Positions 1 to 5,671 of a DNA stretch of 38,385 nucleotides are shown here, piece after piece (the stretch's first letter is position 1; every line of letters starts with the position of its first letter). The translations under genes and the position numbers were made by a program. Where the stretch lies: the IMG/VR virus record IMGVR_UViG_3300033149_005501, positions 1 to 38,385 of that record; one strand, written 5' to 3'. This DNA is from a virus. The notes under the pieces were generated by a model, which was given only the letters and a program-made list of their open reading frames with translations, searched no databases and was not told where the DNA came from.

Positions 1-127
1 TCCACTGGCCCCGTGGATTATCGGCTAAGCCCGGTTCAACATCAACTAGTAATACTGGATCATTCTCAACTCAAACTACTCAACGGAAACATTGTGGATC
101 TTTATGTTCATCATCTATACCCCCCAT
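1..127 (-). pseudogene. possible broken reading frame at the left edge
   Basis: On the minus strand an ATG at 127 opens a frame that runs off the left edge and is interrupted by two TGA codons close together. The residues after the stops (ENDPVLLVDVEPGLADNPRG) look like ordinary protein, which suggests a decayed gene end. No Shine-Dalgarno sequence precedes the ATG, and two plus-strand frames are also open over much of this stretch, so chance is possible. TGA is a normal stop elsewhere in the window (for example at 4305, 17715 and 21361), so recoding is not supported. I see no other feature in 1-269 apart from an 8-bp inverted repeat (ATACAACG at 153-160, CGTTGTAT at 224-231) upstream of the first gene. 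Confidence 0.2.
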
Positions 128-269
128 TTTACTACTTGCTTATAAATTTATCAATACAACGTCATATGATCTATATAAATATATAGTGAATTTGCTCGGA
201 TTTGAGTGTTTTTATTACTATACCGTTGTATGAATCGATTTCTATTATAGAAGGGGAGAGAATAAACAC

Positions 270-1160
270 ATGATCTCCGACGACATAATTAACTTCTATA
301 CCTATTTGGCTATTCGTAATAAAAACTTAGCTCCAGATAATTTTATATACAATGCGGAAAAGGCTTTCGAGAAAATTAAAGAGCGGATAAAAGATAGTTT
401 AATTGTCGAAGGATATTGCGCGATAGCAGATGAACTATCATATTATCCAATGCCAAAGAAGGGCAAAGATACCACTTATTTTCCTATAGATGAGATGGAA
501 ATATTATGTGAAAAGGGGAAAAACTTTCGGGACTTATTACATGGTTATATTATAGGGATGTGGGCGGATTACATTTATAAAACTATAGATAGGGAATATA
601 AACGCAAGGCATCAGCGATACCGAAACTACAAAGCGTTACTAAGGCAGCGTTTGTCGATGCGTTGGATTTTGTGTATAATAATATTGATAAGTATAAAGA
701 TTATGTGGAGCTCCACATATTCTTTAAAGAATATGTGGAGGAGGCGCGTAGATATTCGTCGGATGCATTGGCGTGTATTGATAGAATTGCGCAGGATGCA
801 ATAGAATTTGAGCAAGATAATTTTCCTTCAGTAGAGCTTTTTATCGCCTACGCTATTAAGACTTTTAAGCGAGGTAAGTATTGGGCAGCGGAATATGGTG
901 GTGCGTCATGGGCCAGAATTGCCCATGATTTCTTGGCATTTTATAAATCGCGTGCCCCTTCTATAACAGACATCGACCACATGTTGGATTTGGTACATAA
1001 TACTGATACGTGGCTTGATAAATTTGTGTATGCTGATGATCTATCGGATGCGCTTTATCTCAAATTTGTCCTTTCACCGGAAAAGCTTGCGGATAAATGC
1101 ACCGATAAAGATATTAAAAGGTTGGCAAAATACACTCAAATCCGGTTTGAATCACTATAG
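270..1160 (+). CDS. hypothetical protein, 296 aa
   Basis: I do not recognise the function. The start is the ATG at 270, about 8 bases after a good GGGGAGAG ribosome binding site. The protein is soluble, mostly helical by composition, rich in aromatic and acidic residues, with no signal peptide or membrane segment. Its C-terminal third contains a segment with several Gly, Ala and Trp residues (around 210-220) and a HNTDTWLDKF stretch that recall uncharacterised proteins of other large phages, but I cannot name a family. It is the only long intact gene on the plus strand and is followed by decayed short frames. Codons for YVE-LHIFFKEYVE lie in a perfect palindrome (711-740) that looks inserted, since its removal would leave the reading frame intact. 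Confidence 0.75.
   Translation: MISDDIINFYTYLAIRNKNLAPDNFIYNAEKAFEKIKERIKDSLIVEGYCAIADELSYYPMPKKGKDTTYFPIDEMEILCEKGKNFRDLLHGYIIGMWADYIYKTIDREYKRKASAIPKLQSVTKAAFVDALDFVYNNIDKYKDYVELHIFFKEYVEEARRYSSDALACIDRIAQDAIEFEQDNFPSVELFIAYAIKTFKRGKYWAAEYGGASWARIAHDFLAFYKSRAPSITDIDHMLDLVHNTDTWLDKFVYADDLSDALYLKFVLSPEKLADKCTDKDIKRLAKYTQIRFESL
702..740. repeat. nested perfect palindromes inside a gene
   Basis: CTCCACATATTCTTT at 711-725 is followed directly by its exact reverse complement at 726-740, a 30-bp perfect inverted repeat with no loop. A second palindrome, TATGTGGAG (702-710) plus CTCCACATA (711-719), overlaps it. The 9-mer TATGTGGAG therefore occurs directly at 702-710 and 732-740 and inverted between them. 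It lies in frame inside the 270-1160 gene and adds 10 codons. Confidence 0.9.
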
Positions 1161-1215
1161 TGATTATGCTTTGACTATTGGTTGTTGAATAGGATGCGCA
1201 GCAAAGAGGTGTTAC

Positions 1216-1338
1216 ATGGTTTTGGCTAAGTCGACTCAATGCGTGTTTCAATACAACGTTGTGTTTGACGTGTTTGTATCAAAAACAGAACAATACAATT
1301 CTATTGGTGGTATTGACTCTCCCTTGCGCAAAATATAG
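1216..1338 (+). CDS. possible small ORF, 40 aa
   Basis: An ATG at 1216 follows AAGAGGTG at about 6 bases and opens 40 codons ending in TAG. The predicted peptide begins MVLAKSTQCVFQYNVVFDVF. I recognise no family. It lies in a zone where most frames look broken, so it may be a remnant or a chance ORF. The 10-bp palindrome ACAACGTTGT (1253-1262) within it resembles the ATACAACG repeat upstream of the first gene. Confidence 0.25.
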   Translation: MVLAKSTQCVFQYNVVFDVFVSKTEQYNSIGGIDSPLRKI

Positions 1339-1391
1339 CACTACAATTACAAGTGATTAAGTTCCCTTTGGTTGCTGTCCTAAGGAGGGCC

Positions 1392-1629
1392 ATGAAAATG
1401 AAAATTACAGTAGTTGGATCGGATTTGTATATTATACATACTGGTGACACTAGTTATAGTCTAATATAGGAGTATGACAAAGGGTGGGTGGTATTTCAGT
1501 AGAAATATTGCAGATTTCAGTACTATATCGGGAAAGGGCGTTTGCTTTAGTATCGTCTATGGTACTTTGGAGCAAGCGATAAACGCGGCTATAGACAATA
1601 GTATTCAATGGAAAGCCAGTGATAAATAA
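1392..1629 (+). pseudogene. decayed small gene with a strong RBS
   Basis: A very good AAGGAGGG site precedes an ATG at 1392 that gives 25 codons and then TAG (1467-1469). In the same frame the next residues are EYDKGWVVF. Then a shift of frame near 1493-1497 leads into a 40-residue stretch ending KASDK and TAA at 1629. That last frame can also be read from its own ATG at 1474 as a 51-aa ORF. The pieces join naturally into one protein of about 78 residues with one stop and one frameshift. An intact pair of tiny genes is the alternative reading. No family recognised. Confidence 0.4.
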
Positions 1630-1640
1630 GGGGGGTGATT

Positions 1641-1900
1641 ATGGATGAAAATGCTGAGGTCGCCCCCCATACCTTCGAAGTACTGTCGATATTATTAATA
1701 TAACATACTGTGACCAATTACGACCAAAATCATATTATACCATACCACTCTGGAAACATGGAATAATAGAACAATGTACAAATCCATTCCAATATATTCA
1801 AATTTGGCTAAGATAGTACTAATGGGCACAGGCAGACGTAGTCAATCCCATATTATGGATAAAGGTATCGCGTGTAATAACCCGTGGTACCGCATTATAA
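1641..1900 (+). pseudogene. decayed small gene, second remnant
   Basis: GGGGGGTG precedes an ATG at 1641 that gives 20 codons before TAA (1701-1703). The same frame continues readably (HTVTNYDQNHIIP), then shifts near 1735-1743 into a frame reading LWKHGIIEQCTNPFQYIQIW. After a TAG and a TAA close together, that frame continues with WAQADVVNPILWIKVSRVI and ends at TAA 1898-1900. The residue pattern looks like real protein across the breaks, so I read this as one gene with at least one frameshift and three stops. This is inferred from composition only; no family is recognised. Confidence 0.35.
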
Positions 1901-1954
1901 AATACTATAATAATAAGTAGTGTTTTTTAGTTATAGAAAAATAAAAAAATTCTT

Positions 1955-1982
1955 TTGACTTAATACTCATATTGTATATAAT
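1955..1982 (+). promoter_or_regulatory. sigma70-like promoter
   Basis: TTGACT at 1955-1960 and TATAAT at 1977-1982 are separated by 16 bases, a close match to the bacterial housekeeping consensus. The surrounding DNA is very AT-rich. It points right, towards the two tRNA genes and the terminator at 2935-2972, so the probable product is a tRNA-bearing transcript made by unmodified host RNA polymerase. Confidence 0.55.
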
Positions 1983-2017
1983 TATAGCGTGCATAAAGAA
2001 GATTTGGTCGGAGAGAT

Positions 2018-2097
2018 TTGGATATAGCGGAATATAAAGTAAAAGTACTGTCGAAATAAAGCAACTCGACTATGATGAATGGTGCGAGATGAAATAA
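2018..2097 (+). pseudogene. short frameshifted remnant downstream of the promoter
   Basis: From TTG 2018 the frame reads LDIAEYKVKVLSK and stops at TAA 2057-2059. The +2 frame then reads IKQLDYDEWCEMK and stops at 2095-2097. Together they look like one short protein broken by a single-base slip. A GGAGAG lies just before the TTG. The stretch is too short to assign to any family, and chance is possible. Confidence 0.25.
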
Positions 2098-2243
2098 GTT
2101 TATTATAGTACAAATTTACACAAATGCCATCTACAAATTGATAGAAAATTGAGTAAATAAAAAACTATATTGGGCGTAAGATCTCTTAATACACGAGATT
2201 GTAACGGCCCACAAGGTATGATGTATATAAGGAATATATCCAT

Positions 2244-2465
2244 ATGGTTGCATTTTCCAACCAAAAGGAACTTTGCAATGGAGGATATACGCGGGCATGT
2301 CGTGTTTGTCGGGGTTACCCCCACCAAACACTTGATAATATTGGGCGTAACGAAACCGAATTGAATACTCGCGAGGGCGCCTGGGAACTTGCCGATACGG
2401 TTATAGCAAGATGCTTCGGGGCGCCGCATGGTGGCTTTCTTTGTCGGATTAAAGTGGGCTCGTAG
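2244..2465 (+). CDS. possible small ORF overlapping a tRNA, 73 aa
   Basis: An ATG at 2244 preceded by AAGGAA gives 73 codons ending in TAG at 2463-2465, ten bases inside the tRNA-Ile gene. The product has five Cys (including CRVCRG) and a plausible C-terminal stretch (REGAWELADTVIARCFGAPH). Overlap with a tRNA argues against it being functional, and the opposite strand is open as well. The 13-mer ATATTGGGCGTAA occurs near 2167 and again near 2338, so part of this sequence may have arisen by duplication. Confidence 0.25.
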   Translation: MVAFSNQKELCNGGYTRACRVCRGYPHQTLDNIGRNETELNTREGAWELADTVIARCFGAPHGGFLCRIKVGS

Positions 2466-2532
2466 CTCAGCTGGTCAGAGCGCGCCCCTGATAAGGGCGA
2501 GGTCGGTAGTTCGAATCTACCCGGGCTCACCA
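2456..2532 (+). tRNA. tRNA-Ile (anticodon GAT)
   Basis: A complete cloverleaf can be folded. The acceptor stem GGGCTCG pairs with CGGGCTC, with two G-U pairs. The D arm is GCTC/GAGC. The anticodon loop CTGATAA carries GAT, and the T arm is GGTAG-TTCGAAT-CTACC. The discriminator A is followed by an encoded CCA (2530-2532). It is GC-richer than its surroundings and strongly resembles bacterial tRNA-Ile(GAU), so it is probably of host origin. It would help decode AUC and AUU codons during infection. Confidence 0.95.
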
Positions 2533-2540
2533 GGGATAAA

Positions 2541-2554
2541 CCGGCCCGGGCCGG
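2541..2554. repeat. GC palindrome between the two tRNAs
   Basis: CCGGCCCGGGCCGG is a perfect 14-bp palindrome nine bases after the CCA of tRNA-Ile. In RNA it could fold as a short hairpin separating the two tRNAs, perhaps as a processing signal. A related CCGGCC...GGCCGG core occurs in the hairpin element at 5122-5157. Confidence 0.6.
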
Positions 2555-2568
2555 AGATCTTTGAAAGC

Positions 2569-2643
2569 GGGGACGTAGCTCAAGGGGAGAGCACCTGGTT
2601 TGCAACCAGGGGGTTGGCGGTTCGAATCCGCACGCGGCTGCAG
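2569..2643 (+). tRNA. tRNA-Ala-like (anticodon TGC), acceptor stem degenerate
   Basis: The D arm GCTC/GAGC, the anticodon arm CCTGG-TTTGCAA-CCAGG with anticodon TGC, and the T loop TTCGAAT are all present in the right spacing. The 3' side is poor. The first T-stem pair is G-A, and the acceptor strand after it (CGCGGCT) forms only about four of seven pairs with GGGGACG. No CCA is encoded. The gene may be a decayed tRNA, a tRNA with a rearranged 3' end, or one that needs repair. The body is clear but function is doubtful. Confidence 0.55.
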
Positions 2644-2645
2644 TA

Positions 2646-2822
2646 TTGAGGCGCTTTGCAGCAAGGGCATATAAGACCAAAACCCGCGGCTGGGGTATCG
2701 ATCTATATTGCATGGACACGGGTTATGAGGCCCAGTGCGTCTGCGCAAATGCCAAAACACGTGTGTTTACCGACTGGGCCGATGCAGTACTTACAATCGG
2801 GGATGAGGCAGAAAAGCAATAG
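2646..2822 (+). pseudogene. gene remnant after the tRNAs
   Basis: A frame open from TTG 2646 (or ATG 2712) to TAG 2820-2822 reads like real protein, for example MDTGYEAQCVCANAKTRVFT followed by DWADAVLTIGDEAEKQ. It has no ribosome binding site, and its upstream codons run back into the 3' half of the tRNA-Ala-like gene. GC content is higher than in neighbouring genes. I read it as the tail of a small gene whose start was lost, perhaps in the event that altered the tRNA 3' end. A strong orphan ribosome binding site (AAGGAGGT near 2861) further on has no ORF behind it. Confidence 0.35.
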
Positions 2823-2934
2823 AAAATCTGGTATCCCAATGGTTCATTTTAATACTATAAGGAGGTATATATAGGGGACATATTGGTCTAGTGCATCATG
2901 TTTTATCATATCTCCACGTCTATTAGGCGTGATG

Positions 2935-2972
2935 GTAATGGGATGTGGCCCACCTACATCCCATTACTTTTT
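2935..2972 (+). terminator. strong intrinsic terminator
   Basis: GTAATGGGATGT (2935-2946) and ACATCCCATTAC (2956-2967) form a perfect 12-bp stem with a 9-base loop, followed by TTTTT (2968-2972). It would end rightward transcription from the tRNA region exactly where the leftward block ends, so it separates the two convergent units. With A residues on its other side it could also slow leftward transcripts. Confidence 0.9.
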
Positions 2973-3336
2973 ACCTCAATTCCTTCTTGATAATTCTTAA
3001 GGCCCGTTGCATTTCACGATCAACCTTAAATACTGATGCAACTGGTTCATATAATCCATTGGCAATAGTCTTTATTGCATCATTTAGTTGCCGTATTGCT
3101 TCTATTTCTTTTGAATCCGCAAGTGGATGAATATTGCTCACCATATCATCCAATTGATATGACACTTCGGCAAGGTTATCATCAAAATTTCGGGCAACAT
3201 CTAGTACTGTAGCATCTTCGGCTATATAAATAAGATAATCTATTATTTTTTCCAGTACCTGCTGATGGCTTGGTAGTAGTGCTTCGGAAATACGGGTCAA
3301 CAATGCTCTACTTACTCGTTCCTTTATTCTAGACAT
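2971..3336 (-). CDS. putative internal head protein with capsid-targeting-like N-terminus, 121 aa
   Basis: I do not recognise a named family. The protein is helical and charged, with no Cys and no membrane segment. Residues 1-18 form a basic amphipathic helix (MSRIKERVSRALLTRISE) ending in I-S-E before Ala. This is the pattern of T4 internal proteins, whose N-terminal peptide directs them into the prohead core and is then cut after [IL]-x-E. The C-terminus is again basic (RALRIIKKELR). The ATG at 3336 follows AGGAAAT. It is the last gene of the leftward block. The packaging role is inference from the motif shared with several neighbours. Confidence 0.6.
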   Translation of the reverse strand: MSRIKERVSRALLTRISEALLPSHQQVLEKIIDYLIYIAEDATVLDVARNFDDNLAEVSYQLDDMVSNIHPLADSKEIEAIRQLNDAIKTIANGLYEPVASVFKVDREMQRALRIIKKELR

Positions 3337-3364
3337 AATATTTCCTCGCTATGGGATTGGATAT

Positions 3365-3502
3365 CTATTGCCGGTTCTTTCTCCATTTTGTAAGTTTAAT
3401 AACCCTCATTACGCAATCATCGGCTATTTCGACCACATCATCATCTATATCAACATTAAGAGCATGAATAATCTTATCTTGTAGGTCCATTTCCAAATCC
3501 AT
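3365..3502 (-). CDS. small hypothetical protein, 45 aa
   Basis: A short frame lies in the gap between two clear genes. It starts at ATG 3502, 17 bases after the preceding stop, or at an internal ATG at 3490, and ends in TAG at 3365. The protein has an acidic first half with a run of Asp and a basic end (KLTKWRKNRQ). The ribosome binding site is weak. Position and strand fit the operon, and frame use looks coding, but no family is recognised. Confidence 0.5.
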   Translation of the reverse strand: MDLEMDLQDKIIHALNVDIDDDVVEIADDCVMRVIKLTKWRKNRQ

Positions 3503-3519
3503 TATTTGGAATAATATCT

Positions 3520-3837
3520 TTATCGCGCTTCCACAATATTTAGAAGTTTTTCTGCACAGGAACTGGCCACTTTATATGCATCATCCAGGGCTCGACCCTT
3601 TAGTATTTTTACTAATTCATCAAGGTCATCTGCAACCTCATCCCATCCTTCTGCATCGAAATCCTCTCCTGCTTTCTCATCGGCCCATTTATATAAATCG
3701 CTGAGCTCCCATTTACATTGAGAAAGGAAATCACATTCTTTAGCTATTTCCATTAAAAAATTTATAGATTCATAAATCTCTGAATTTTCGTCCCGTGCTT
3801 CAGTAATTGCATGGGCAATTTTATCGTATAGATTCAT
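3520..3837 (-). CDS. putative internal head protein, paralogue of 3958-4290, 105 aa
   Basis: A helical acidic protein. It is clearly related to the next gene upstream: both have EARD near residue 14, a central WEL followed by Asp/Leu-rich sequence, WDEVA with LDE about residues 65-75, and an AEK[IL]L near the end. The first 13 residues (MNLYDKIAHAITE) end in I-T-E before Ala, matching the T4 prohead protease site rule and closely resembling the FIAE-A site of T4 internal proteins. The ATG at 3837 follows GAGGTAAAG. Function as a packaged head protein is inferred; the paralogy is seen directly. Confidence 0.6.
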   Translation of the reverse strand: MNLYDKIAHAITEARDENSEIYESINFLMEIAKECDFLSQCKWELSDLYKWADEKAGEDFDAEGWDEVADDLDELVKILKGRALDDAYKVASSCAEKLLNIVEAR

Positions 3838-3914
3838 TCTTTACCTCCTCTGGTATAATAATTATGGAAGTATAATTTCTATTTATTTTCCATCTTAGCA
3901 TATAATATAATAAT

Positions 3915-3940
3915 GGGGATATTTACCGGTAAGCATCCCC
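3915..3940 (-). terminator. hairpin between paralogous genes
   Basis: GGGGAT at 3915-3920 pairs with ATCCCC at 3935-3940, and the interior contains the palindrome TTACCGGTAA, giving an extended stem with one small internal loop. On the minus strand it is followed by an AT-rich stretch (ATTATTATATT) without a strict U run. It lies between the stop of the gene at 3958 and the start of the gene at 3837, so it is probably a weak terminator or an mRNA end-stabilising hairpin. Confidence 0.4.
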
Positions 3941-3957
3941 TATATATACGCTGAATT

Positions 3958-4290
3958 TTAGCGTCGCTTTTCTAGATTTTTTGCAATGGCTAAAATCTTT
4001 TCTGCGGCGTCATTTGTTAATTCATATAAGTCTTTCATATCGGCGTCTTCCATGGATACCAATATTTCGTCGAGATAACTTGCAACTTCATCCCAGGCTG
4101 ACGCATCTACGTTCGTTTTTGAAAAATCAACAGCCAAATCATATAATTGTTCAAGCTCCCATTCAGAATTTAAAAGACGATCAAATAAATCGGCAACGGT
4201 CTGCAGAAAATCTACCGAATCATAGATTCTTTCAACACTAACTTCCATATCCCGTGCTTCGTTAAAAGCGCGATTTCTTTTGTATTTCAT
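3958..4290 (-). CDS. putative internal head protein, paralogue of 3520-3837, 110 aa
   Basis: The shared pattern with the downstream gene (EARD near the N-terminus, WEL, WDEVA, LDEI, AEKIL) shows a tandem duplication followed by divergence. The start at ATG 4290 (MKYKRNRAFNEARD) is preferred because it aligns with its paralogue and has GAGGAG about 10 bases upstream. An in-frame ATG at 4308 overlaps the previous stop as ATGA but sits directly against its AAGAGG. The N-terminus is strongly basic and ends in F-N-E before Ala, one residue off the [IL]-x-E rule. The protein is helical with a basic C-terminus (NLEKRR). Internal head protein is inference. Confidence 0.6.
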   Translation of the reverse strand: MKYKRNRAFNEARDMEVSVERIYDSVDFLQTVADLFDRLLNSEWELEQLYDLAVDFSKTNVDASAWDEVASYLDEILVSMEDADMKDLYELTNDAAEKILAIAKNLEKRR

Positions 4291-4304
4291 TTTCGTTATG
4301 CTCC

Positions 4305-4730
4305 TCATCCTCTTGGGTATTCGCGATCCAGTTTCCGCCTTAGATCTTTTCGTATTTTATATTGATATCTATCAATATATGCTTGTGATGGACGTTCTGC
4401 ATCAATGTCATTATGAATTTCGTTTATAAGGTTTGCTATATCGAATAGATAATCCATTACCTTGATGCCTAACCGTCGTTGTTCTTCAGTATCACCACTA
4501 CGGTTATGTGGTATATTCGCGATTGTGGATATACTACTCACAACATTTTTATTATACGAAGCCATTTTCTCTGCTCCATCTCTAATCGTATCACTAAGAT
4601 CGATCAACATCTCAATAAGTACATTGGTATCACGTGCAACTTCATCCACCGCTTCCCAAAATGTATCTCCATTTGCTTCGTTTAGTTTACCTCGTATTGC
4701 GGTTCGTATTGCACGTTCAATTTTTTTCAT
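4305..4730 (-). CDS. putative internal head protein with capsid-targeting-like N-terminus, 141 aa
   Basis: The N-terminus MKKIERAIRTAIRGKLNE is a textbook basic amphipathic helix ending in L-N-E before Ala, as in capsid-targeting peptides of T4 internal proteins. The rest is helical with alternating charge and a basic end (KIRKDLRRKLDREYPRG). The start is the second of two adjacent ATGs (4730) because GGAGGAGG then lies at 5 bases; an upstream TTG overlaps the ribosome site and is rejected. The TGA stop overlaps a possible ATG of the next gene. No named family. Confidence 0.6.
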   Translation of the reverse strand: MKKIERAIRTAIRGKLNEANGDTFWEAVDEVARDTNVLIEMLIDLSDTIRDGAEKMASYNKNVVSSISTIANIPHNRSGDTEEQRRLGIKVMDYLFDIANLINEIHNDIDAERPSQAYIDRYQYKIRKDLRRKLDREYPRG

Positions 4731-4776
4731 CATAACCTCCTCCAAATATTTATAGTCCTGATAAGATCTTTATGCT

Positions 4777-4926
4777 CTAATGTTGTAGTTTTTCGACTTT
4801 GGCGCGTAGCAACTCAGATGACCGGACAGCATCTTCGAATCGCCCAGTAACGATATCTGCTGCATCATTTATAATGCATCTTTCATATTCATAATGGTTA
4901 ACCCGTAATGCCGCTTCCTGTCCCAT
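4777..4926 (-). CDS. small hypothetical protein, 49 aa
   Basis: The start is ATG 4926 with AAAGGAAAG upstream, and the stop is TAG at 4777. The sequence begins MGQEAALRVNHYEYERCIIN and continues as a charged helix ending KVEKLQH. It is placed 11 bases after the previous gene's stop, so it belongs to the same operon. No domain is recognised, but coding character and a good ribosome site support it. Confidence 0.6.
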   Translation of the reverse strand: MGQEAALRVNHYEYERCIINDAADIVTGRFEDAVRSSELLRAKVEKLQH

Positions 4927-4937
4927 ATCTTTCCTTT

Positions 4938-5111
4938 CTATTTTGCTAAGCGCGATAGTAATGGATATCGCCTATTTAATTCATCATCGATATAAACTTC
5001 TATTTCTCGTTCAGTTGGATTCTTCGCGAGAATTTGTTCACTGCGCCATACAATTTGACTGGCTTGGTCATATATATCTTCTAATGCCGATATGGCTTTT
5101 GGTGGTAGCAT
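4938..5111 (-). CDS. small hypothetical protein, 57 aa
   Basis: The start is ATG 5111, four bases after a G-rich ribosome site (GGGGGGAG), and the stop is TAG at 4938. The protein is charged and helical (MLPPKAISALEDIYDQASQI at the start, NRRYPLLSRLAK at the end). Its ribosome site abuts a strong GC hairpin (5122-5157), so its translation may be controlled by RNA structure. Function unknown. Confidence 0.6.
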   Translation of the reverse strand: MLPPKAISALEDIYDQASQIVWRSEQILAKNPTEREIEVYIDDELNRRYPLLSRLAK

Positions 5112-5121
5112 AACACTCCCC

Positions 5122-5157
5122 CCGGATCACTGAGTGATCCGGCCGGGGCCGGATCAC
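5122..5157 (-). promoter_or_regulatory. GC-rich hairpin with three copies of one arm, next to a start site
   Basis: CCGGATCAC (5122-5130), a TGA loop and GTGATCCGG (5134-5142) form a perfect 9-bp hairpin. A second CCGGATCAC follows at 5149-5157, so the middle arm can pair with either outer copy. In the leftward transcript the proximal hairpin ends within a few bases of the GGGGGGAG ribosome site of the gene at 5111. Upstream C-rich bases (CCCCGG) could also pair with that site. This suggests an attenuator or translational switch. The three arms are seen; the regulatory role is inferred. Confidence 0.5.
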
Positions 5158-5223
5158 TCCAACTACATAATTATGCTTATTATTAAATCATTGATAAATT
5201 TTGGCACCAAATGATTTTGTTTA

Positions 5224-5604
5224 CTATCGATACTCATTTGTAACTATATGATCAAGTGTGGATTTTATATATTCAAGCTGCGTCATTAGACTTTCACTAT
5301 TATGAATAATCTCTCTCACATATGTATTTGCACTAAGCAATTCGCTTATTACATCTTCAACATCGTCACACATACGTGATGGCTCCATTTGACGTACAAT
5401 TGCCTCGGCAAAGTCGATGTATCCATCGATGGTATTTGCATTTGTATAAAATGGATCAAAAATTCTATCCAGCAATCGTTGATATCCCCTAATTTCATCC
5501 GATATTTTTTCCAAATCTTTGCGGGGGTCAGCAGATACCGTTTGCCACTTCTTTTCCATTAATGCTCTTCTTATTCTTTTATTTAGAGATAAATCTTTTT
5601 TCAT
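5224..5604 (-). CDS. putative internal head protein with capsid-targeting-like N-terminus, 126 aa
   Basis: The N-terminus MKKDLSLNKRIRRALME is basic and amphipathic and ends in L-M-E before Lys. The remainder is a helical, acidic protein without Cys clusters or membrane segments. A strong AAGGAGGAG lies just upstream of the ATG at 5604. It sits among other small genes with the same kind of N-terminus. Prohead targeting is inferred from the motif; the protein itself matches nothing I can name. Upstream at about 5638-5651 is a short AT dinucleotide run that may mark a promoter. Confidence 0.6.
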   Translation of the reverse strand: MKKDLSLNKRIRRALMEKKWQTVSADPRKDLEKISDEIRGYQRLLDRIFDPFYTNANTIDGYIDFAEAIVRQMEPSRMCDDVEDVISELLSANTYVREIIHNSESLMTQLEYIKSTLDHIVTNEYR

Positions 5605-5671
5605 ATGTACTCCTCCTTGTCTCCTTGTTAGTTTTCATATATATATATATATTACTCCGTTATTTACATTA

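Noticed and set aside
2456-2643. tRNA genes as a prophage attachment site
   Set aside because: No integrase gene or matching direct repeat is visible in the window; only the odd 3' end of the second tRNA hints at past rearrangement.
2315-2760. Minus-strand ORFs of 77-134 aa across the two tRNA genes
   Set aside because: They are antisense to the tRNAs, and peptides such as GRFELPTSPLSGARS are well-known false products of reverse-read tRNA genes.
5638-5651. AT dinucleotide run as a functional repeat
   Set aside because: Too short and simple in an AT-rich genome; at most it marks a melted promoter region.
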